A stretch of DNA of 64,000 nt from Chryseobacterium sp. G0186 (GCF_003815675.1 NZ_CP033918.1:4092001-4156000), one strand, 5' to 3'. Numbered from the stretch's first letter, positions 7,836 through 16,268 are shown. Program-made: numbers and translations. The notes: generated from the letters alone by a model not told the origin.

Positions 7836-8843
7836 CTAGCCACTTTTTCCATGCAGCAACTTATTAATTTTTCTCCTTGTCTGCACAGAAACCTTATACG
7901 CTTCATCCCGAAGCTTCTGAATCTTTCCTACAGGTTGGAAAATAGTTTTACTTTCGAAAGGATTGAATGAAAGATTCTCATTCGTAAAGTCACGCGGATC
8001 CAATAAAGCTTCCCTGTTTATTTTTACTTCACCAATTTTAATGAAAGGTGAGTTTTTCCATTCCACATTCAGTTTATTGATGGGCTGGTCCTTCAGATCA
8101 TAACAAAGCTGAATCAAAACATCAGCCGTAAAGTCATGCTCGTGAAAATAACTTTTCAAGGCTTCTTTTGTATTTTTTTTCCGCCCTATATTTTTATCTA
8201 CAGACTTTGGAACGAGCTTTATCTTCATTATGTGATCTCCCAGACGGTAAGCACCTACAGAGTGATAATCAAAAGAGAGAATAAAGTCATTTTTCTTACT
8301 GAACAGTTTGATTGTATTCTTAATAAAAGAACCCGTTAAAACCGATGGAATGATTTTCACTACCTGGGTAACCAGAGTAAAGAGGTTGCTCCATTTTTTA
8401 ATATAAGAACGATTGACAGCAGTAAACAGTTTTAGAAAGTTAGAAACTGAATTCACCGGGAACAGAGGAAAATTAACAAGTGGATAATTGGAAAGCACAT
8501 TATTGTTTTCATCCCTGATCTGTACCGCAAATCCATAGGCTGGAATGTCCCTTTTGGAATTTTTGATTTTCAGTTGCGCATTAGAAAACCGTATAACAAG
8601 ATCAAATTTCTCCTTATCAAAAAATGGTTGCAATGACTCAGGAATCCCGGGGTCTATCCAGAATGTTCCCTTTGCTACTGCATAGGTTTTTGCATGAGCA
8701 TTTCTGGTCGCATAATTGATATCGCTAATAGAAGAAGACTGTTCAACAAAATCAGCAATTGACTTTTTATTGATCTCCAGAAGTTTTTTTTCCTCCTCAT
8801 TCAGTTCATCAAACTTCTTGTTATATTTCAGTGGATTTGGCAT
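7836..8843 (-). CDS. Catalase-like heme protein
   Basis: This 335-residue protein resembles the catalase core and not a full catalase, which is usually 480 residues or more. The distal His is His50 in RNAHAKTYAVAKGTFWI, matching the catalase R-x-x-H-A-K-G pattern. VIRFSNAQ corresponds to the catalase V-R-F-S strand, IPAYGFAVQI to the R-G-F-A segment, and NFPLFPVNSVSNFLKL to the N-x-P-x-F-F region. The proximal heme-Tyr motif of classical catalases (R-x-F-x-Y-x-D) is not evident, which fits the catalase-related (SrpA-like) peroxidase group. It has no signal peptide. It stands alone on the minus strand, divergent from the FKBP gene. Peroxidase activity is an inference from the family. Confidence 0.8.
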   Translation of the reverse strand: MPNPLKYNKKFDELNEEEKKLLEINKKSIADFVEQSSSISDINYATRNAHAKTYAVAKGTFWIDPGIPESLQPFFDKEKFDLVIRFSNAQLKIKNSKRDIPAYGFAVQIRDENNNVLSNYPLVNFPLFPVNSVSNFLKLFTAVNRSYIKKWSNLFTLVTQVVKIIPSVLTGSFIKNTIKLFSKKNDFILSFDYHSVGAYRLGDHIMKIKLVPKSVDKNIGRKKNTKEALKSYFHEHDFTADVLIQLCYDLKDQPINKLNVEWKNSPFIKIGEVKINREALLDPRDFTNENLSFNPFESKTIFQPVGKIQKLRDEAYKVSVQTRRKINKLLHGKSG

Positions 8844-9045
8844 TTAGTTTTTAAATTCAATTATAACGCCAAGTTTCGGAATCTGTGTTAAGAGATTATT
8901 ACAATTATTTGAATTTTATTGAAAGAAGCATTAAAAAAGAATCCATTCTACTCAATGTCAAGACTGGATTTTAACAAAATAAATATTTAAGTGATTGAAT
9001 TTTAATACTTACCGATTCCCGCTTCCTACTTCCGGCAACAAATCT

Positions 9046-9053
9046 TATCTTTG
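9046..9053 (+). promoter_or_regulatory. -7 promoter element of the FKBP gene
   Basis: TATCTTTG, a perfect match to TAnnTTTG, lies 14 bases before the start codon. No clear -33 TTTG is seen at the normal distance. Confidence 0.55.
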
Positions 9054-9067
9054 TAAAAAATTATAAT

Positions 9068-9502
9068 ATGGGAGTAGCAGATTTGTTATTTAAACGTAAA
9101 AAAGAATTGGCAGAAAAGAACCTGAAAGATGGTCAGGAATATATGGTTGAATATGGTAAGAGAGAAAGTGTAGTAGAACTACCAAGCGGCTTACAGTATG
9201 AGATCATTACTGAGGGAGATGGTGCTATGCCAGGACCGAAGTCTACTGTAAAATGCCACTACCACGGAACAACAATTTCAGGTAAGGTTTTCGACAGCTC
9301 TGTAAAAAGAGGAACTCCAGCGTCCTTCCCATTAAACAGAGTTATTAAAGGATGGACAGAAGCCCTTCAGTTAATGCCTGTTGGAAGCAAATGGAGATTG
9401 ATTATTCCTCCTCATTTAGCGTATGGAGATCAGGAAGTCAGCAAGGAAATAGGCCCAAACAGTACGCTTGTTTTCGAAGTTGAATTGTTGGGAATTAAAT
9501 AA
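9068..9502 (+). CDS. FKBP-type peptidyl-prolyl cis-trans isomerase
   Basis: This 144-residue protein has a short charged N-terminal helix (about 1-35) followed by one FKBP domain. Conserved parts are VKCHYHGTTISGKVFDSSVK with the active-site Y and F-D, FPLNRVIKGWTEALQLMPVG with the Trp at the pocket floor, IIPPHLAYGD, and the final strand TLVFEVELLGI. These catalyse prolyl isomerisation during protein folding. It has no signal peptide, so it should act in the cytoplasm. The -7 element lies just upstream, and a perfect 24-base palindromic terminator follows. It is a single-gene unit. Confidence 0.93.
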   Translation: MGVADLLFKRKKELAEKNLKDGQEYMVEYGKRESVVELPSGLQYEIITEGDGAMPGPKSTVKCHYHGTTISGKVFDSSVKRGTPASFPLNRVIKGWTEALQLMPVGSKWRLIIPPHLAYGDQEVSKEIGPNSTLVFEVELLGIK

Positions 9503-9524
9503 TCCGACTTAAAAGTACATTAAA

Positions 9525-9552
9525 AAATTACCTGAATTCAGGTAATTTTTTT
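9525..9552 (+). terminator. Palindromic terminator after the FKBP gene
   Basis: AAATTACCTGAA pairs perfectly with TTCAGGTAATTT, and the second arm runs into an eight-base T tract. Confidence 0.8.
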
Positions 9553-9640
9553 TATTTGTACTATATTCGTATTGATAAATTCTGATGCAACAGATTCTCA
9601 GCCTTAGATTATTATCCGATGACACACAAATATCGATTGA

Positions 9641-10591
9641 ATGAAAAAACTTTTTTATCTTTTTATTATTCTCGGTCTGCTTACTTCTTGTGTTTCCAAG
9701 AAGAATCAGCTTATTCAGCAGAATATACTTACCCTGAAAGACAGCTATTGTAAAGCTCCCTTTAAATATAATTACAGCAATAGAGTACCTTCTTACAATT
9801 CAGATTCCATTTTACTGGCCAATAAAGAGCTTAGAACGACATTTTCTGACCAAAGTATTTTAATTTTAAATGCCTTGGATAATTTGGATGAGGTTCATGA
9901 TATTATGGATCTTAAGAAAGACTCATCTCTGGCTTCCCAGGTTAAAGTTTTACAGTTAAAGACCAAGATAAACAGTAAAATTACCATTGCCCTGACAGAA
10001 TTGGATGCAGTAGCAGCCGAATTCGATTGTGAGGGAGAAAGAGTGGCACAAATAGGAAACTATGTGGATAACCTTAATGCCTCCAGAAATAATAAACTGA
10101 TCCTATACTCAATTATTGCAGGGGCAGCCGCTTCCATCGCCGGTGGAATTGTACCCGATGAGGGTTGGAGTAATGCTATTGCTATTGGTGGAGGGGTTTT
10201 AGGAGCAGGTTTTGGTCTGGCAACACTTAATCCCAAAGGAAAAAAAGTAGAATTCATTCATCAAAGAAATCTGTTAAGAGATATTTGGAGAGAAAGACTA
10301 GAGTCTCCAAACTTTCCGCCGTTTATCTGGTATATGTATACAGAGAAAAAGTTTTCCAATAAAGAAGAACATTCCATTATAGGAAATATGAAAGAAAGAT
10401 GGCTTCATTATCAGTTTGATGATGATAAATCGCGGGCCGATCAGTCTGTCATTTTCAGTGATGGAGGGTTTTACAGAGCTGATGATCTTCACAACCGGGC
10501 GGCAATGCTGAATCAGATGCAGTCTGCAACCCGAACAATCAATCAGAATATCAATTATTTACTCTTGGATCTGGATAAATTGATTCTTTAA
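9641..10591 (+). CDS. Predicted lipoprotein of unknown function
   Basis: I do not recognise the family. The N-terminus MKKLFYLFIILGLLTSCVS is a lipoprotein signal with a clear lipobox (LLTSC, Cys at about 17). The mature part is 300 residues. It has helical, Leu/Asp/Lys-rich flanks and a central Gly/Ala-rich hydrophobic stretch (about residues 148-190, including YSIIAGAAASIAGGIVPD and GGGVLGAGFGLATLNP) that looks like a membrane-inserting hairpin. The C-terminal third is soluble, with a Trp-rich segment. A lipid-anchored protein that also inserts a glycine-zipper-like hairpin would be at home in the outer membrane. It stands alone, with no partner genes in an obvious operon. Confidence 0.6.
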   Translation: MKKLFYLFIILGLLTSCVSKKNQLIQQNILTLKDSYCKAPFKYNYSNRVPSYNSDSILLANKELRTTFSDQSILILNALDNLDEVHDIMDLKKDSSLASQVKVLQLKTKINSKITIALTELDAVAAEFDCEGERVAQIGNYVDNLNASRNNKLILYSIIAGAAASIAGGIVPDEGWSNAIAIGGGVLGAGFGLATLNPKGKKVEFIHQRNLLRDIWRERLESPNFPPFIWYMYTEKKFSNKEEHSIIGNMKERWLHYQFDDDKSRADQSVIFSDGGFYRADDLHNRAAMLNQMQSATRTINQNINYLLLDLDKLIL

Positions 10592-10601
10592 TAAAAAATA
10601 A

Positions 10602-10643
10602 ATGTAATAAAATTTGTTACATTTAAAAAAATGCTTACCTTTG
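10602..10643 (+). promoter_or_regulatory. Promoter and Rrf2-type operator
   Basis: A near-perfect palindrome, ATGTAATAAA-A-TTTGTTACAT (10602-10622, one mismatched pair), contains the -33 TTTG (10613-10616). It is followed after 19 bases by a perfect -7 element TACCTTTG (10636-10643). The gene starts 14 bases later, directly after a second small palindrome, TGTAATTACA (10647-10656). The same operator pattern recurs at 11084-11104, which makes both likely targets of the Rrf2 protein. Confidence 0.7.
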
Positions 10644-10656
10644 CAATGTAATTACA

Positions 10657-11067
10657 ATGAATAATACAAGATTTGCTACGGCAGTACATATTATGACCTT
10701 ATTGGCGAAAAGTCCTCAGGAGTGGCTCACTTCTGATTGGATTGCCGGCAGTATCAATGTAAACCCGGTGATTGTGCGTAAGGAAATCAGTGTACTGAAG
10801 GAAGCAGGAATGATTATCAGCAGACAAGGAAAAATAGGAGGGACCCAGCTTGCAAAAAATGCTGAATCCATTACCATTTCCGAAATTTATAAAGCGGTAA
10901 AAAATACAGAGGTTTTAGGAAAGAAAAATCAAAATCCTAATCCTGCCTGCAGCGTGGGAAAGGAAATCAATATTCATTTAAATACATTGTTTGAAGAAAC
11001 AGACCTATTGGTGATTAAATTTTTAGGAGATAAGTCACTGCAGGAATTTGCAGACCAGTTCGAGTAA
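10657..11067 (+). CDS. Rrf2 family transcriptional regulator
   Basis: This 136-residue protein has the Rrf2 winged helix: RFATAVHIMTLLAKSP, then WIAGSINVNPVIVRKEISVL as the helix-turn-helix, and RQGKIGGTQLAKNAESITI as the wing. Members that sense with an Fe-S cluster have three clustered Cys near residue 100. Here only one Cys is seen (NPACSVG), so a cluster is unlikely and the family's YwnA-like, small-molecule or thiol-sensing branch fits better. An operator-like palindrome overlaps its promoter. The next gene, an NAD(P)-binding protein, has the same palindrome in front, so I infer autoregulation and control of that gene. Confidence 0.88.
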   Translation: MNNTRFATAVHIMTLLAKSPQEWLTSDWIAGSINVNPVIVRKEISVLKEAGMIISRQGKIGGTQLAKNAESITISEIYKAVKNTEVLGKKNQNPNPACSVGKEINIHLNTLFEETDLLVIKFLGDKSLQEFADQFE

Positions 11068-11083
11068 AATTTTTTACTCATAA

Positions 11084-11104
11084 ATGTAACAAAATTTATT
11101 ACAA
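11084..11104 (+). promoter_or_regulatory. Second Rrf2-type operator, before the NAD(P)-binding gene
   Basis: ATGTAACAAA-A-TTTATTACAA matches the palindrome at 10602-10622 in both half-sites and spacing. It lies 24 bases before the start codon at 11128. Confidence 0.65.
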
Positions 11105-11127
11105 TTTAATTTTAAAAATAAAATATT

Positions 11128-11781
11128 ATGAAAAAAGTAGCAGTAATCGGTGCAACAGGATTTGTAGGAGCACACATCGTAAAAGAATTAGCTGACAGAG
11201 GATATGCAGTAGAAGCTTTAGTAAGAGATGCATCAAAGGTAAATGTACAGGATCATGTAACCGCAAAAAGCGTAGATGTAAACAATGTAACTGAATTAGC
11301 AGAGGCTCTGAAAGGAAACGATGCGGTAATTAGTGCTTTCAATGCAGGTTGGACAAACCCTAATCTTTACAACGACTTTCTGAACGGTTCTGAAAACATT
11401 GAAAAAGCAGTAGAAACAGCAGGCGTAAAAAGATTAATCGTAGTAGGAGGCGCAGGAAGTCTTTATACACCAGATAACGTACAGATCGTAGATACACCGG
11501 ATTTCCCCGATGCTTATAAGCCTGGAGCAACAGCTGCAAGAGATTATTTAAACAAGATTAAAGGAAATAATACTTTGGATTGGACGTTCTTCAGCCCTGC
11601 TGTGGAAATGAACCAAGCTAATGTAGGAACAAGAACCGGACAATACAGAACTTCATTGGAAACACCTGTGTTTGATGAAAACGGAAGAAGCCGTCTTTCT
11701 GTAGAAGATGTTGCAGTAGTTCTGGTAGATGAACTGGAGCAGAACAACCACATCCGTGAACGCTTCACAGCAGCTTATTAA
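11128..11781 (+). CDS. NAD(P)-binding oxidoreductase, atypical SDR (NmrA-like)
   Basis: A 217-residue one-domain Rossmann protein. The N-terminus VAVIGATGFVGAHIVKEL has the G-x-x-G-x-x-G nucleotide-binding loop of atypical short-chain dehydrogenases. VKRLIVVGGAGSLYTPD is the conserved strand and Ser region, and the Y-x-x-x-K pair of classical SDRs is not clearly present. Such proteins act as flavin or quinone reductases or as redox sensors. The gene is preceded by an operator matching the one before rrf2 and is followed 15 bases later by the metallo-hydrolase gene, so the three form one regulatory unit that probably answers electrophile or redox stress. That role is inferred from similar Rrf2-linked operons. 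Confidence 0.82.
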   Translation: MKKVAVIGATGFVGAHIVKELADRGYAVEALVRDASKVNVQDHVTAKSVDVNNVTELAEALKGNDAVISAFNAGWTNPNLYNDFLNGSENIEKAVETAGVKRLIVVGGAGSLYTPDNVQIVDTPDFPDAYKPGATAARDYLNKIKGNNTLDWTFFSPAVEMNQANVGTRTGQYRTSLETPVFDENGRSRLSVEDVAVVLVDELEQNNHIRERFTAAY

Positions 11782-11796
11782 TCTAAAAGAACAAAA

Positions 11797-12969
11797 ATGT
11801 TAAAAAGAAAATTATTATCGTTAATTGCCATTTTAGGTTGTATAAGCATATTTGCCGGGAACCTGAAAGTGAAAGTGTATAATCCCGGTACCAAGGCTAT
11901 TTTTCCTATTACCTCTACCATTATTTACGGAGATAAGGATGCAATGCTTATTGATGCTCAGTTTCAGAAGCAATATGCAGAACAGCTGGTAAAGGAAATA
12001 AAGGCAACAGGAAAAAATCTGAAAACCGTTTTTATCTCTCACAGCGACCCGGATTTCTATTTTGGATTGGATGTAATTAAAAAGGCTTTTCCCAATGTAA
12101 GAATTATTTCTACAGCGCAGACAGCCTATCTTATTTCTGCTTCAAAAGATGATAAACTGGCCGTTTGGAAGCCACAACTGAAAGCAGATGCCCCCTCAGA
12201 GATTATTGTTCCGGAAGCGGTAACTGCCATTCCTGACCTTGAGGGAAATGCCATTGAAATCAGACAAAATCCTGAAGATCCTGCACACAGTTTTCTTTGG
12301 ATCCCGTCCATTAAAACAGTAGCAGGAGGAATTTCAGTTTCCGTAGATTCACATCTTTGGATGGCAGATACCCAAAATACAAAAGCTATTGGCCAGTGGA
12401 TAGGGCAAATTGATGCAATGAAGAGCTTAAAACCTGAACAGGTCGTTCCATCGCACTTTGCAAAACAATCCCTATCACCACAATCTTTAGACTTTGTTAA
12501 AGGATATCTGGAAAATTATAAGAAAGCTGTTACTGAAAATAAAACCTCATCTGCAATTGTAGATTTTATGGTGAAACAATACCCTAATCTTCCGGGAAAG
12601 GATGAATTGGAAATGGGAGTAAAAGTTTTTCTTGGAGAAATGGAGTGGGATTTAAAGTCGCCTTATCCTGCAATTGGTCACCAAGTAGAGGTCGATTTCG
12701 GAACCTTAAAATTTATTCTGGATTTTAAGGATAATAAGACAATGTCATTCACCGGAACAGCAGGGAATTCAAAAAACAACAAAGATACCGTAGCGTATAC
12801 AGCAGTAGAAGTAGCAAAGAATGTGTTTATGGTATATTGGCACGAACCTAAATTAGGTTCCAATGTAACTCATATTCAGGATTACAACAAAAATATCGTC
12901 TATACGAATATTGCAGATAAAGACGGTTCATTTACCCATTTGAAAGGAACCCTTAAGATTGTAAAATAG
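11797..12969 (+). CDS. Exported metallo-beta-lactamase-fold hydrolase with altered metal motif
   Basis: A signal peptide (residues 1-20, ending CISIFAG) is followed by an MBL-fold domain (about 22-235) and a C-terminal part (about 260-390) of beta strands. The first metal motif reads H82-S-D-P-D86-F87 where typical members have H-x-H-x-D-H. The first His and the Asp are kept, but the second His is Asp and the last His is Phe. A later His in VPSHFAKQ fits the distal ligand. Relatives with a D-P-D-x-Y-F-G motif occur in this branch, so it may be a natural subfamily with one metal or different ligands. It sits 15 bases after the NAD(P)-binding gene in the Rrf2-linked unit. The substrate is unknown. 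Confidence 0.78.
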   Translation: MLKRKLLSLIAILGCISIFAGNLKVKVYNPGTKAIFPITSTIIYGDKDAMLIDAQFQKQYAEQLVKEIKATGKNLKTVFISHSDPDFYFGLDVIKKAFPNVRIISTAQTAYLISASKDDKLAVWKPQLKADAPSEIIVPEAVTAIPDLEGNAIEIRQNPEDPAHSFLWIPSIKTVAGGISVSVDSHLWMADTQNTKAIGQWIGQIDAMKSLKPEQVVPSHFAKQSLSPQSLDFVKGYLENYKKAVTENKTSSAIVDFMVKQYPNLPGKDELEMGVKVFLGEMEWDLKSPYPAIGHQVEVDFGTLKFILDFKDNKTMSFTGTAGNSKNNKDTVAYTAVEVAKNVFMVYWHEPKLGSNVTHIQDYNKNIVYTNIADKDGSFTHLKGTLKIVK

Positions 12970-13082
12970 CAAGGAAATCTCTCAAAGCTTCATCCAATAA
13001 GCTTGCTGATTAAGTTCTTTTTTCTCTTAAAACAGTAGGCATAAAATTTAAAGCTTTGTGTTAAAAAGTTCTGTAATGAAAT

Positions 13083-13119
13083 AAAATAGGCTGTCTCATT
13101 TTTAAGACAGCCTATTTTT
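13083..13119. terminator. Bidirectional terminator between convergent genes
   Basis: AAAATAGGCTGTCT pairs with AGACAGCCTATTTT, 14 base pairs around an eight-base loop, with T runs on both strands. It serves the metallo-hydrolase gene on the plus strand and the M23 peptidase gene on the minus strand. Confidence 0.85.
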
Positions 13120-13124
13120 ATTTT

Positions 13125-14153
13125 TTATAGATTCATAAACAACTTCGGATTAATCGGAGTATTGTTTTTGTGTACTTCATAATGAAGGTGCGGACCTGTA
13201 GAGCGTCCGGAGTTCCCTGATTTTGCAATTACCTGGCCTACTTTTACCTTATCGTTCACTTTAGAAATAAGCTCTGAAAGATGCCCGTAAAGAGTTGCCA
13301 GTCCGTTTCCGTGAGAAACAATCACACAATTTCCGTAGCCTCCTTTTTGCCCGGAGAAAATGATTGTTCCGGCAGCAGCAGCTCTTACATCAGAGCCAAA
13401 AGCTACAGCAATGTCCAATCCTTTATGGAACTGCATTTGGTCAGCTTCAGCAGGTGGATTGTTTTTTTCAACAGCAGCATTCTTGGACGGTGTAGTGCCT
13501 GCAACAGTTTTTACAGTTGTAGTAGCAGTAGCAGAAGCAACCGGAGCTGCCTTAGGCGTTACCATTACCTTTACTTCTCTTTTGTTACCATAGCTGTCTG
13601 TAAGTTCCACGATTTTTTCAACAGGTTCAGCTTTTACCTCCGGCTTAGGAGCTGAAGATGCTACAGACTTGGTTTCTGCTGCTGCATTTGTTTTTACAGA
13701 AGCATAAACAGTTCGGAATGGAATAGGATTCTTTCTTACTCCAAAATTAGAAGAAATATATCCGTCTGTTGGCATTCCCAGAGGAACCTGCATCAGTTTT
13801 TTCTGTAGATCCATCAGATACTGGCTGTATCGGTTAGCTTGCTTGGATAGGTAAATAGAATTGGCAATACTGTCCTGGTCAAGCATCATTAGCTTTTCAT
13901 TCGAAATATCCTTGGATTTAAGGAAAGAATTGAGTTGAGCAACAGTTTGATCTACCAGGGTAAGATCTGTTTTCATTTTTAGATAATCTACACTGTCTTT
14001 TTCAGTGTTTATTTTTACAAGATTCACTTCATAGTTTTTGTCATCTCTTTCGGAGAAGAGTTTTGCAATAAAGATACCTTGTGCAAAAACTACTAGCAAA
14101 AGTCCTCCCAGGAGAATATTTACGTTCTTCTTGCTGCTTAGAAATTTTTTCAT
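13125..14153 (-). CDS. M23 family metallopeptidase, cell-wall hydrolase
   Basis: The 342-residue protein has a membrane anchor near the N-terminus (NILLGGLLLVVFAQGIFIA, about 12-30), a coiled-coil stretch (about 35-125), a low-complexity Ala/Thr/Val/Lys linker (about 160-230), and a C-terminal LytM/M23 domain. The zinc site is visible as H-K-G-L-D (first His and Asp) and HLHYEVH near the C-terminus. These enzymes cleave peptidoglycan cross-links and act in septation or envelope growth. A longer frame starts at a TTG (14195), but that codon lies in a -7 element (TAAATTTG), so I use the ATG at 14153, which gives a normal MKKFLSSKK N-terminus. The gene is convergent with the upstream hydrolase. 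Confidence 0.9.
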   Translation of the reverse strand: MKKFLSSKKNVNILLGGLLLVVFAQGIFIAKLFSERDDKNYEVNLVKINTEKDSVDYLKMKTDLTLVDQTVAQLNSFLKSKDISNEKLMMLDQDSIANSIYLSKQANRYSQYLMDLQKKLMQVPLGMPTDGYISSNFGVRKNPIPFRTVYASVKTNAAAETKSVASSAPKPEVKAEPVEKIVELTDSYGNKREVKVMVTPKAAPVASATATTTVKTVAGTTPSKNAAVEKNNPPAEADQMQFHKGLDIAVAFGSDVRAAAAGTIIFSGQKGGYGNCVIVSHGNGLATLYGHLSELISKVNDKVKVGQVIAKSGNSGRSTGPHLHYEVHKNNTPINPKLFMNL

Positions 14154-14192
14154 ATTTCCTTTCTTAGAATTTTTAAAACGGTTTAGAAGCTG

Positions 14193-14200
14193 CAAATTTA
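14193..14200 (-). promoter_or_regulatory. -7 promoter element of the M23 peptidase gene
   Basis: On the minus strand the bases read TAAATTTG, matching TAnnTTTG, 39 bases before the ATG at 14153. This argues against the upstream TTG as a start. Confidence 0.5.
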
Positions 14201-14353
14201 ATTAAAAATAAGTTTTGTAGCTTATTCTTAATAAAAATTCAGTTTTTTCTGTATCTAACGCTGAATTAGTTATTTAATTGTGTAAAGATGTTAATTTTTT
14301 CAGAAAATGGCTTTTGTCATACCGATTAGGCGCCCCGTTAAATCTTTGTTTAA

Positions 14354-14361
14354 TATATTTG
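14354..14361 (+). promoter_or_regulatory. -7 promoter element of gpsA
   Basis: TATATTTG matches the consensus and lies 17 bases before the ATG at 14379. It rules out the in-frame ATG at 14307 as the start of translation. Confidence 0.5.
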
Positions 14362-14378
14362 CAGTTCACATTCCAATT

Positions 14379-15419
14379 ATGGCTAAAAAGAAAACAAATA
14401 CAGAATCTTCAAATCCAAAAAAGATGAAAAAGGACATTTCTGTAGGGGTAGTAGGAAGCGGAAGTTTTGCAACTGCTATCGTAAAAATGCTTGTTGAAAA
14501 CTGTAAAGTAGTACACTGGTGTGTAAGAAGTGAGTTCGTAAAAGGAGCAATTGAACTTCGTGGGCATAATCCAACGTACCTTACAGCAGCTACCTTCAAT
14601 CTTAAAAGTTTAAAACTGACAACAGATATCAATGAATTGGTTTCTGCCTGCGATGTCATTGTTTTGGCTACACCATCCATTTATCTTTCTGATACAATGG
14701 AAAAAATGACGTGTAATTATTCTGATAAAATCTTTATTTCTGCCATTAAAGGGATTATTCCTAAAGTCAATGATGTGGTTGCCCATTATCTGCGTGATGA
14801 GTTTAAGATTGGTTTCAGAAACCAGGCGGTTATTGCAGGCCCATGTCATGCAGAAGAAGTTGCTATGGAAAGACTTTCTTACCTTACCATTGCTGCTGTG
14901 GAAGATGAAACTGCAGAGAAATTGAAAGAAGTCTTCAGTTCAGACTTTATCAAGGTGCAGACCAGTAAAGATATTTTAGGAAATGAATACAGCGCCATTC
15001 TTAAGAATATTTTTGCCATTGGAGCAGGTATCGCAAGTGGGCTAGGGTATGGAGATAACTTTACGGCGGTTTTTGTTTCCAATGCCATCCGTGAAATGGA
15101 AACTTTCCTGGAAGCTATTTATGAAGCTCCGAGAGATGTCAATGAAAGTGCTTATCTGGGTGATCTTTTGGTAACAGCTTATTCACTATTTTCAAGAAAC
15201 AGAAACTTAGGAAACCTCATCGGAAAAGGGTATACTGTAAAATCTGCAATCCAGTCGATGAACATGGTAGCAGAAGGATATTATGCGGCTGATTCCATCT
15301 ACAAGACCGCAAAACAAAAGAACCTTAAATTGCCGATCATTGATACCGTGTATGCTATTCTATACGAAGGTAAAAATGCAGAGAAACAATTTAAAAAACT
15401 GACTGCAAAATTGAATTAA
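14379..15419 (+). CDS. gpsA: NAD(P)H-dependent glycerol-3-phosphate dehydrogenase
   Basis: The enzyme reduces dihydroxyacetone phosphate to sn-glycerol 3-phosphate, the backbone for phospholipid synthesis. Seen in sequence: the nucleotide loop VGVVGSGSFATAIVKML, the segment ISAIKGI, GPCHAEEVAMERLSYLT (G-P-x-x-A-x-E), and the catalytic-lysine region LKNIFAIGAGIASGLGYGDN followed by NFTAVFVSNAIREM. At 346 residues it is close to family length, with a short basic N-terminal extension (MAKKKTNTESSNPKK). The frame opens at 14307, but the -7 element at 14354 places the start at 14379. It stands alone between the M23 peptidase and the secreted-protein triplet. Confidence 0.95.
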   Translation: MAKKKTNTESSNPKKMKKDISVGVVGSGSFATAIVKMLVENCKVVHWCVRSEFVKGAIELRGHNPTYLTAATFNLKSLKLTTDINELVSACDVIVLATPSIYLSDTMEKMTCNYSDKIFISAIKGIIPKVNDVVAHYLRDEFKIGFRNQAVIAGPCHAEEVAMERLSYLTIAAVEDETAEKLKEVFSSDFIKVQTSKDILGNEYSAILKNIFAIGAGIASGLGYGDNFTAVFVSNAIREMETFLEAIYEAPRDVNESAYLGDLLVTAYSLFSRNRNLGNLIGKGYTVKSAIQSMNMVAEGYYAADSIYKTAKQKNLKLPIIDTVYAILYEGKNAEKQFKKLTAKLN

Positions 15420-15420
15420 A

Positions 15421-15450
15421 AAAATAAGGTTTTAATTAAAACCTTATTTT
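15421..15450. repeat. Perfect 30-base palindrome after gpsA
   Basis: Both halves of this palindrome (AAAATAAGGTTTTAA and its exact complement) meet without a loop. It begins two bases after the gpsA stop. The arms end in A and T runs, so it can act as a terminator in either direction. A second hairpin follows at 15471. Confidence 0.7.
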
Positions 15451-15470
15451 CAAAATATTATTTATCTGAA

Positions 15471-15499
15471 CTTAAGCACCATCGTGCTTAAGTTTTTTT
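15471..15499 (+). terminator. Terminator of gpsA
   Basis: CTTAAGCAC pairs with GTGCTTAAG around CATC and is followed by seven T. The T run reaches the stop codon of the convergent gene. Confidence 0.8.
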
Positions 15500-16268
15500 A
15501 TTGACTCATCTTGGTAATCAAAAGAGCAAGTGATGACCTTACATTAAGGTTGCTGGCAGTAAATCCATTTCCTGTGTCAAATTCAAATTTCTGTCTGATC
15601 GTCGTAGGAGCCGTTAATTTTAGAAAATAACTTCCCTGGTAAAATGTAAAAGAACTTGATAACTGACACATCCTGTTGGTTTCTGTAATGGTTGTACTGG
15701 TAGCAGTATTCACAATATAAGACCGTGTACATGTAAAATTTTGACCAAGATACTGTGTATTAGCTGTTCCGTTATTGTTATTGGCATTACTGGAGTCTAC
15801 CGAATACCGAAGAATATAGGTACCCGCAGGTAAGGTGATAGTAGAGGTGTCTGCTCCCAACGAAGCCCCGGTAATTTTATTGGACGCTACAGTAAAATTG
15901 GTTAAAGTATTATTGGTACTTCCAGTGGGGATCAGGACTCCTGAATTAATGATCAGGGACATGTTTTGAGGTTCAGAACCGGAAATAATTAGACGTTGCC
16001 ACTGAGTTCGGACCCAGATATAATACCCTTTCGGAAAAGTAGAAGCTCCTCCGCTGTTATAAATAATGAGTCCGTCAGTTGGGTTCGAAACAGGTGATGA
16101 AGTACTGTTAAGGGCAACAAGATCATATTGAGGGAAAAGAACCCCTTTACTGGATGAATTGATGTCCAGAACACTACTGGCATTAGGTGTATTTGTATTG
16201 ATACCTACTTGGGCAAATGCATTTGTGCAAAACAGTAAGACACAAGCAATATATATATATGTTTTCAT
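15498..16268 (-). CDS. Secreted protein of the triplet family (copy 3)
   Basis: This 256-residue protein has a signal peptide (MKTYIYIACVLLFCTNAFA, cleavage before QVGINT). The module after it, VGINTNTPNASSVLDINSS then SKGVLFPQYDL, is shared with the two genes upstream and is common at the start of Bacteroidota surface proteins. The next shared block is DGLIIYNSGG...GYYIWVRTQW. The C-terminal half is a beta-rich Thr/Ser/Asn domain with a single Cys pair. I see no sorting signal of type IX secretion at the end. It is the last gene of a three-gene minus-strand run. The function is unknown, with a surface or appendage structural role as the best guess. Confidence 0.7.
   Translation of the reverse strand: MKTYIYIACVLLFCTNAFAQVGINTNTPNASSVLDINSSSKGVLFPQYDLVALNSTSSPVSNPTDGLIIYNSGGASTFPKGYYIWVRTQWQRLIISGSEPQNMSLIINSGVLIPTGSTNNTLTNFTVASNKITGASLGADTSTITLPAGTYILRYSVDSSNANNNNGTANTQYLGQNFTCTRSYIVNTATSTTITETNRMCQLSSSFTFYQGSYFLKLTAPTTIRQKFEFDTGNGFTASNLNVRSSLALLITKMSQ

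Noticed and set aside
7785..7970. A short plus-strand frame in the gap after DUF1348
   Set aside because: It overlaps the 3' end of the catalase-like gene in antisense and lacks a start context.
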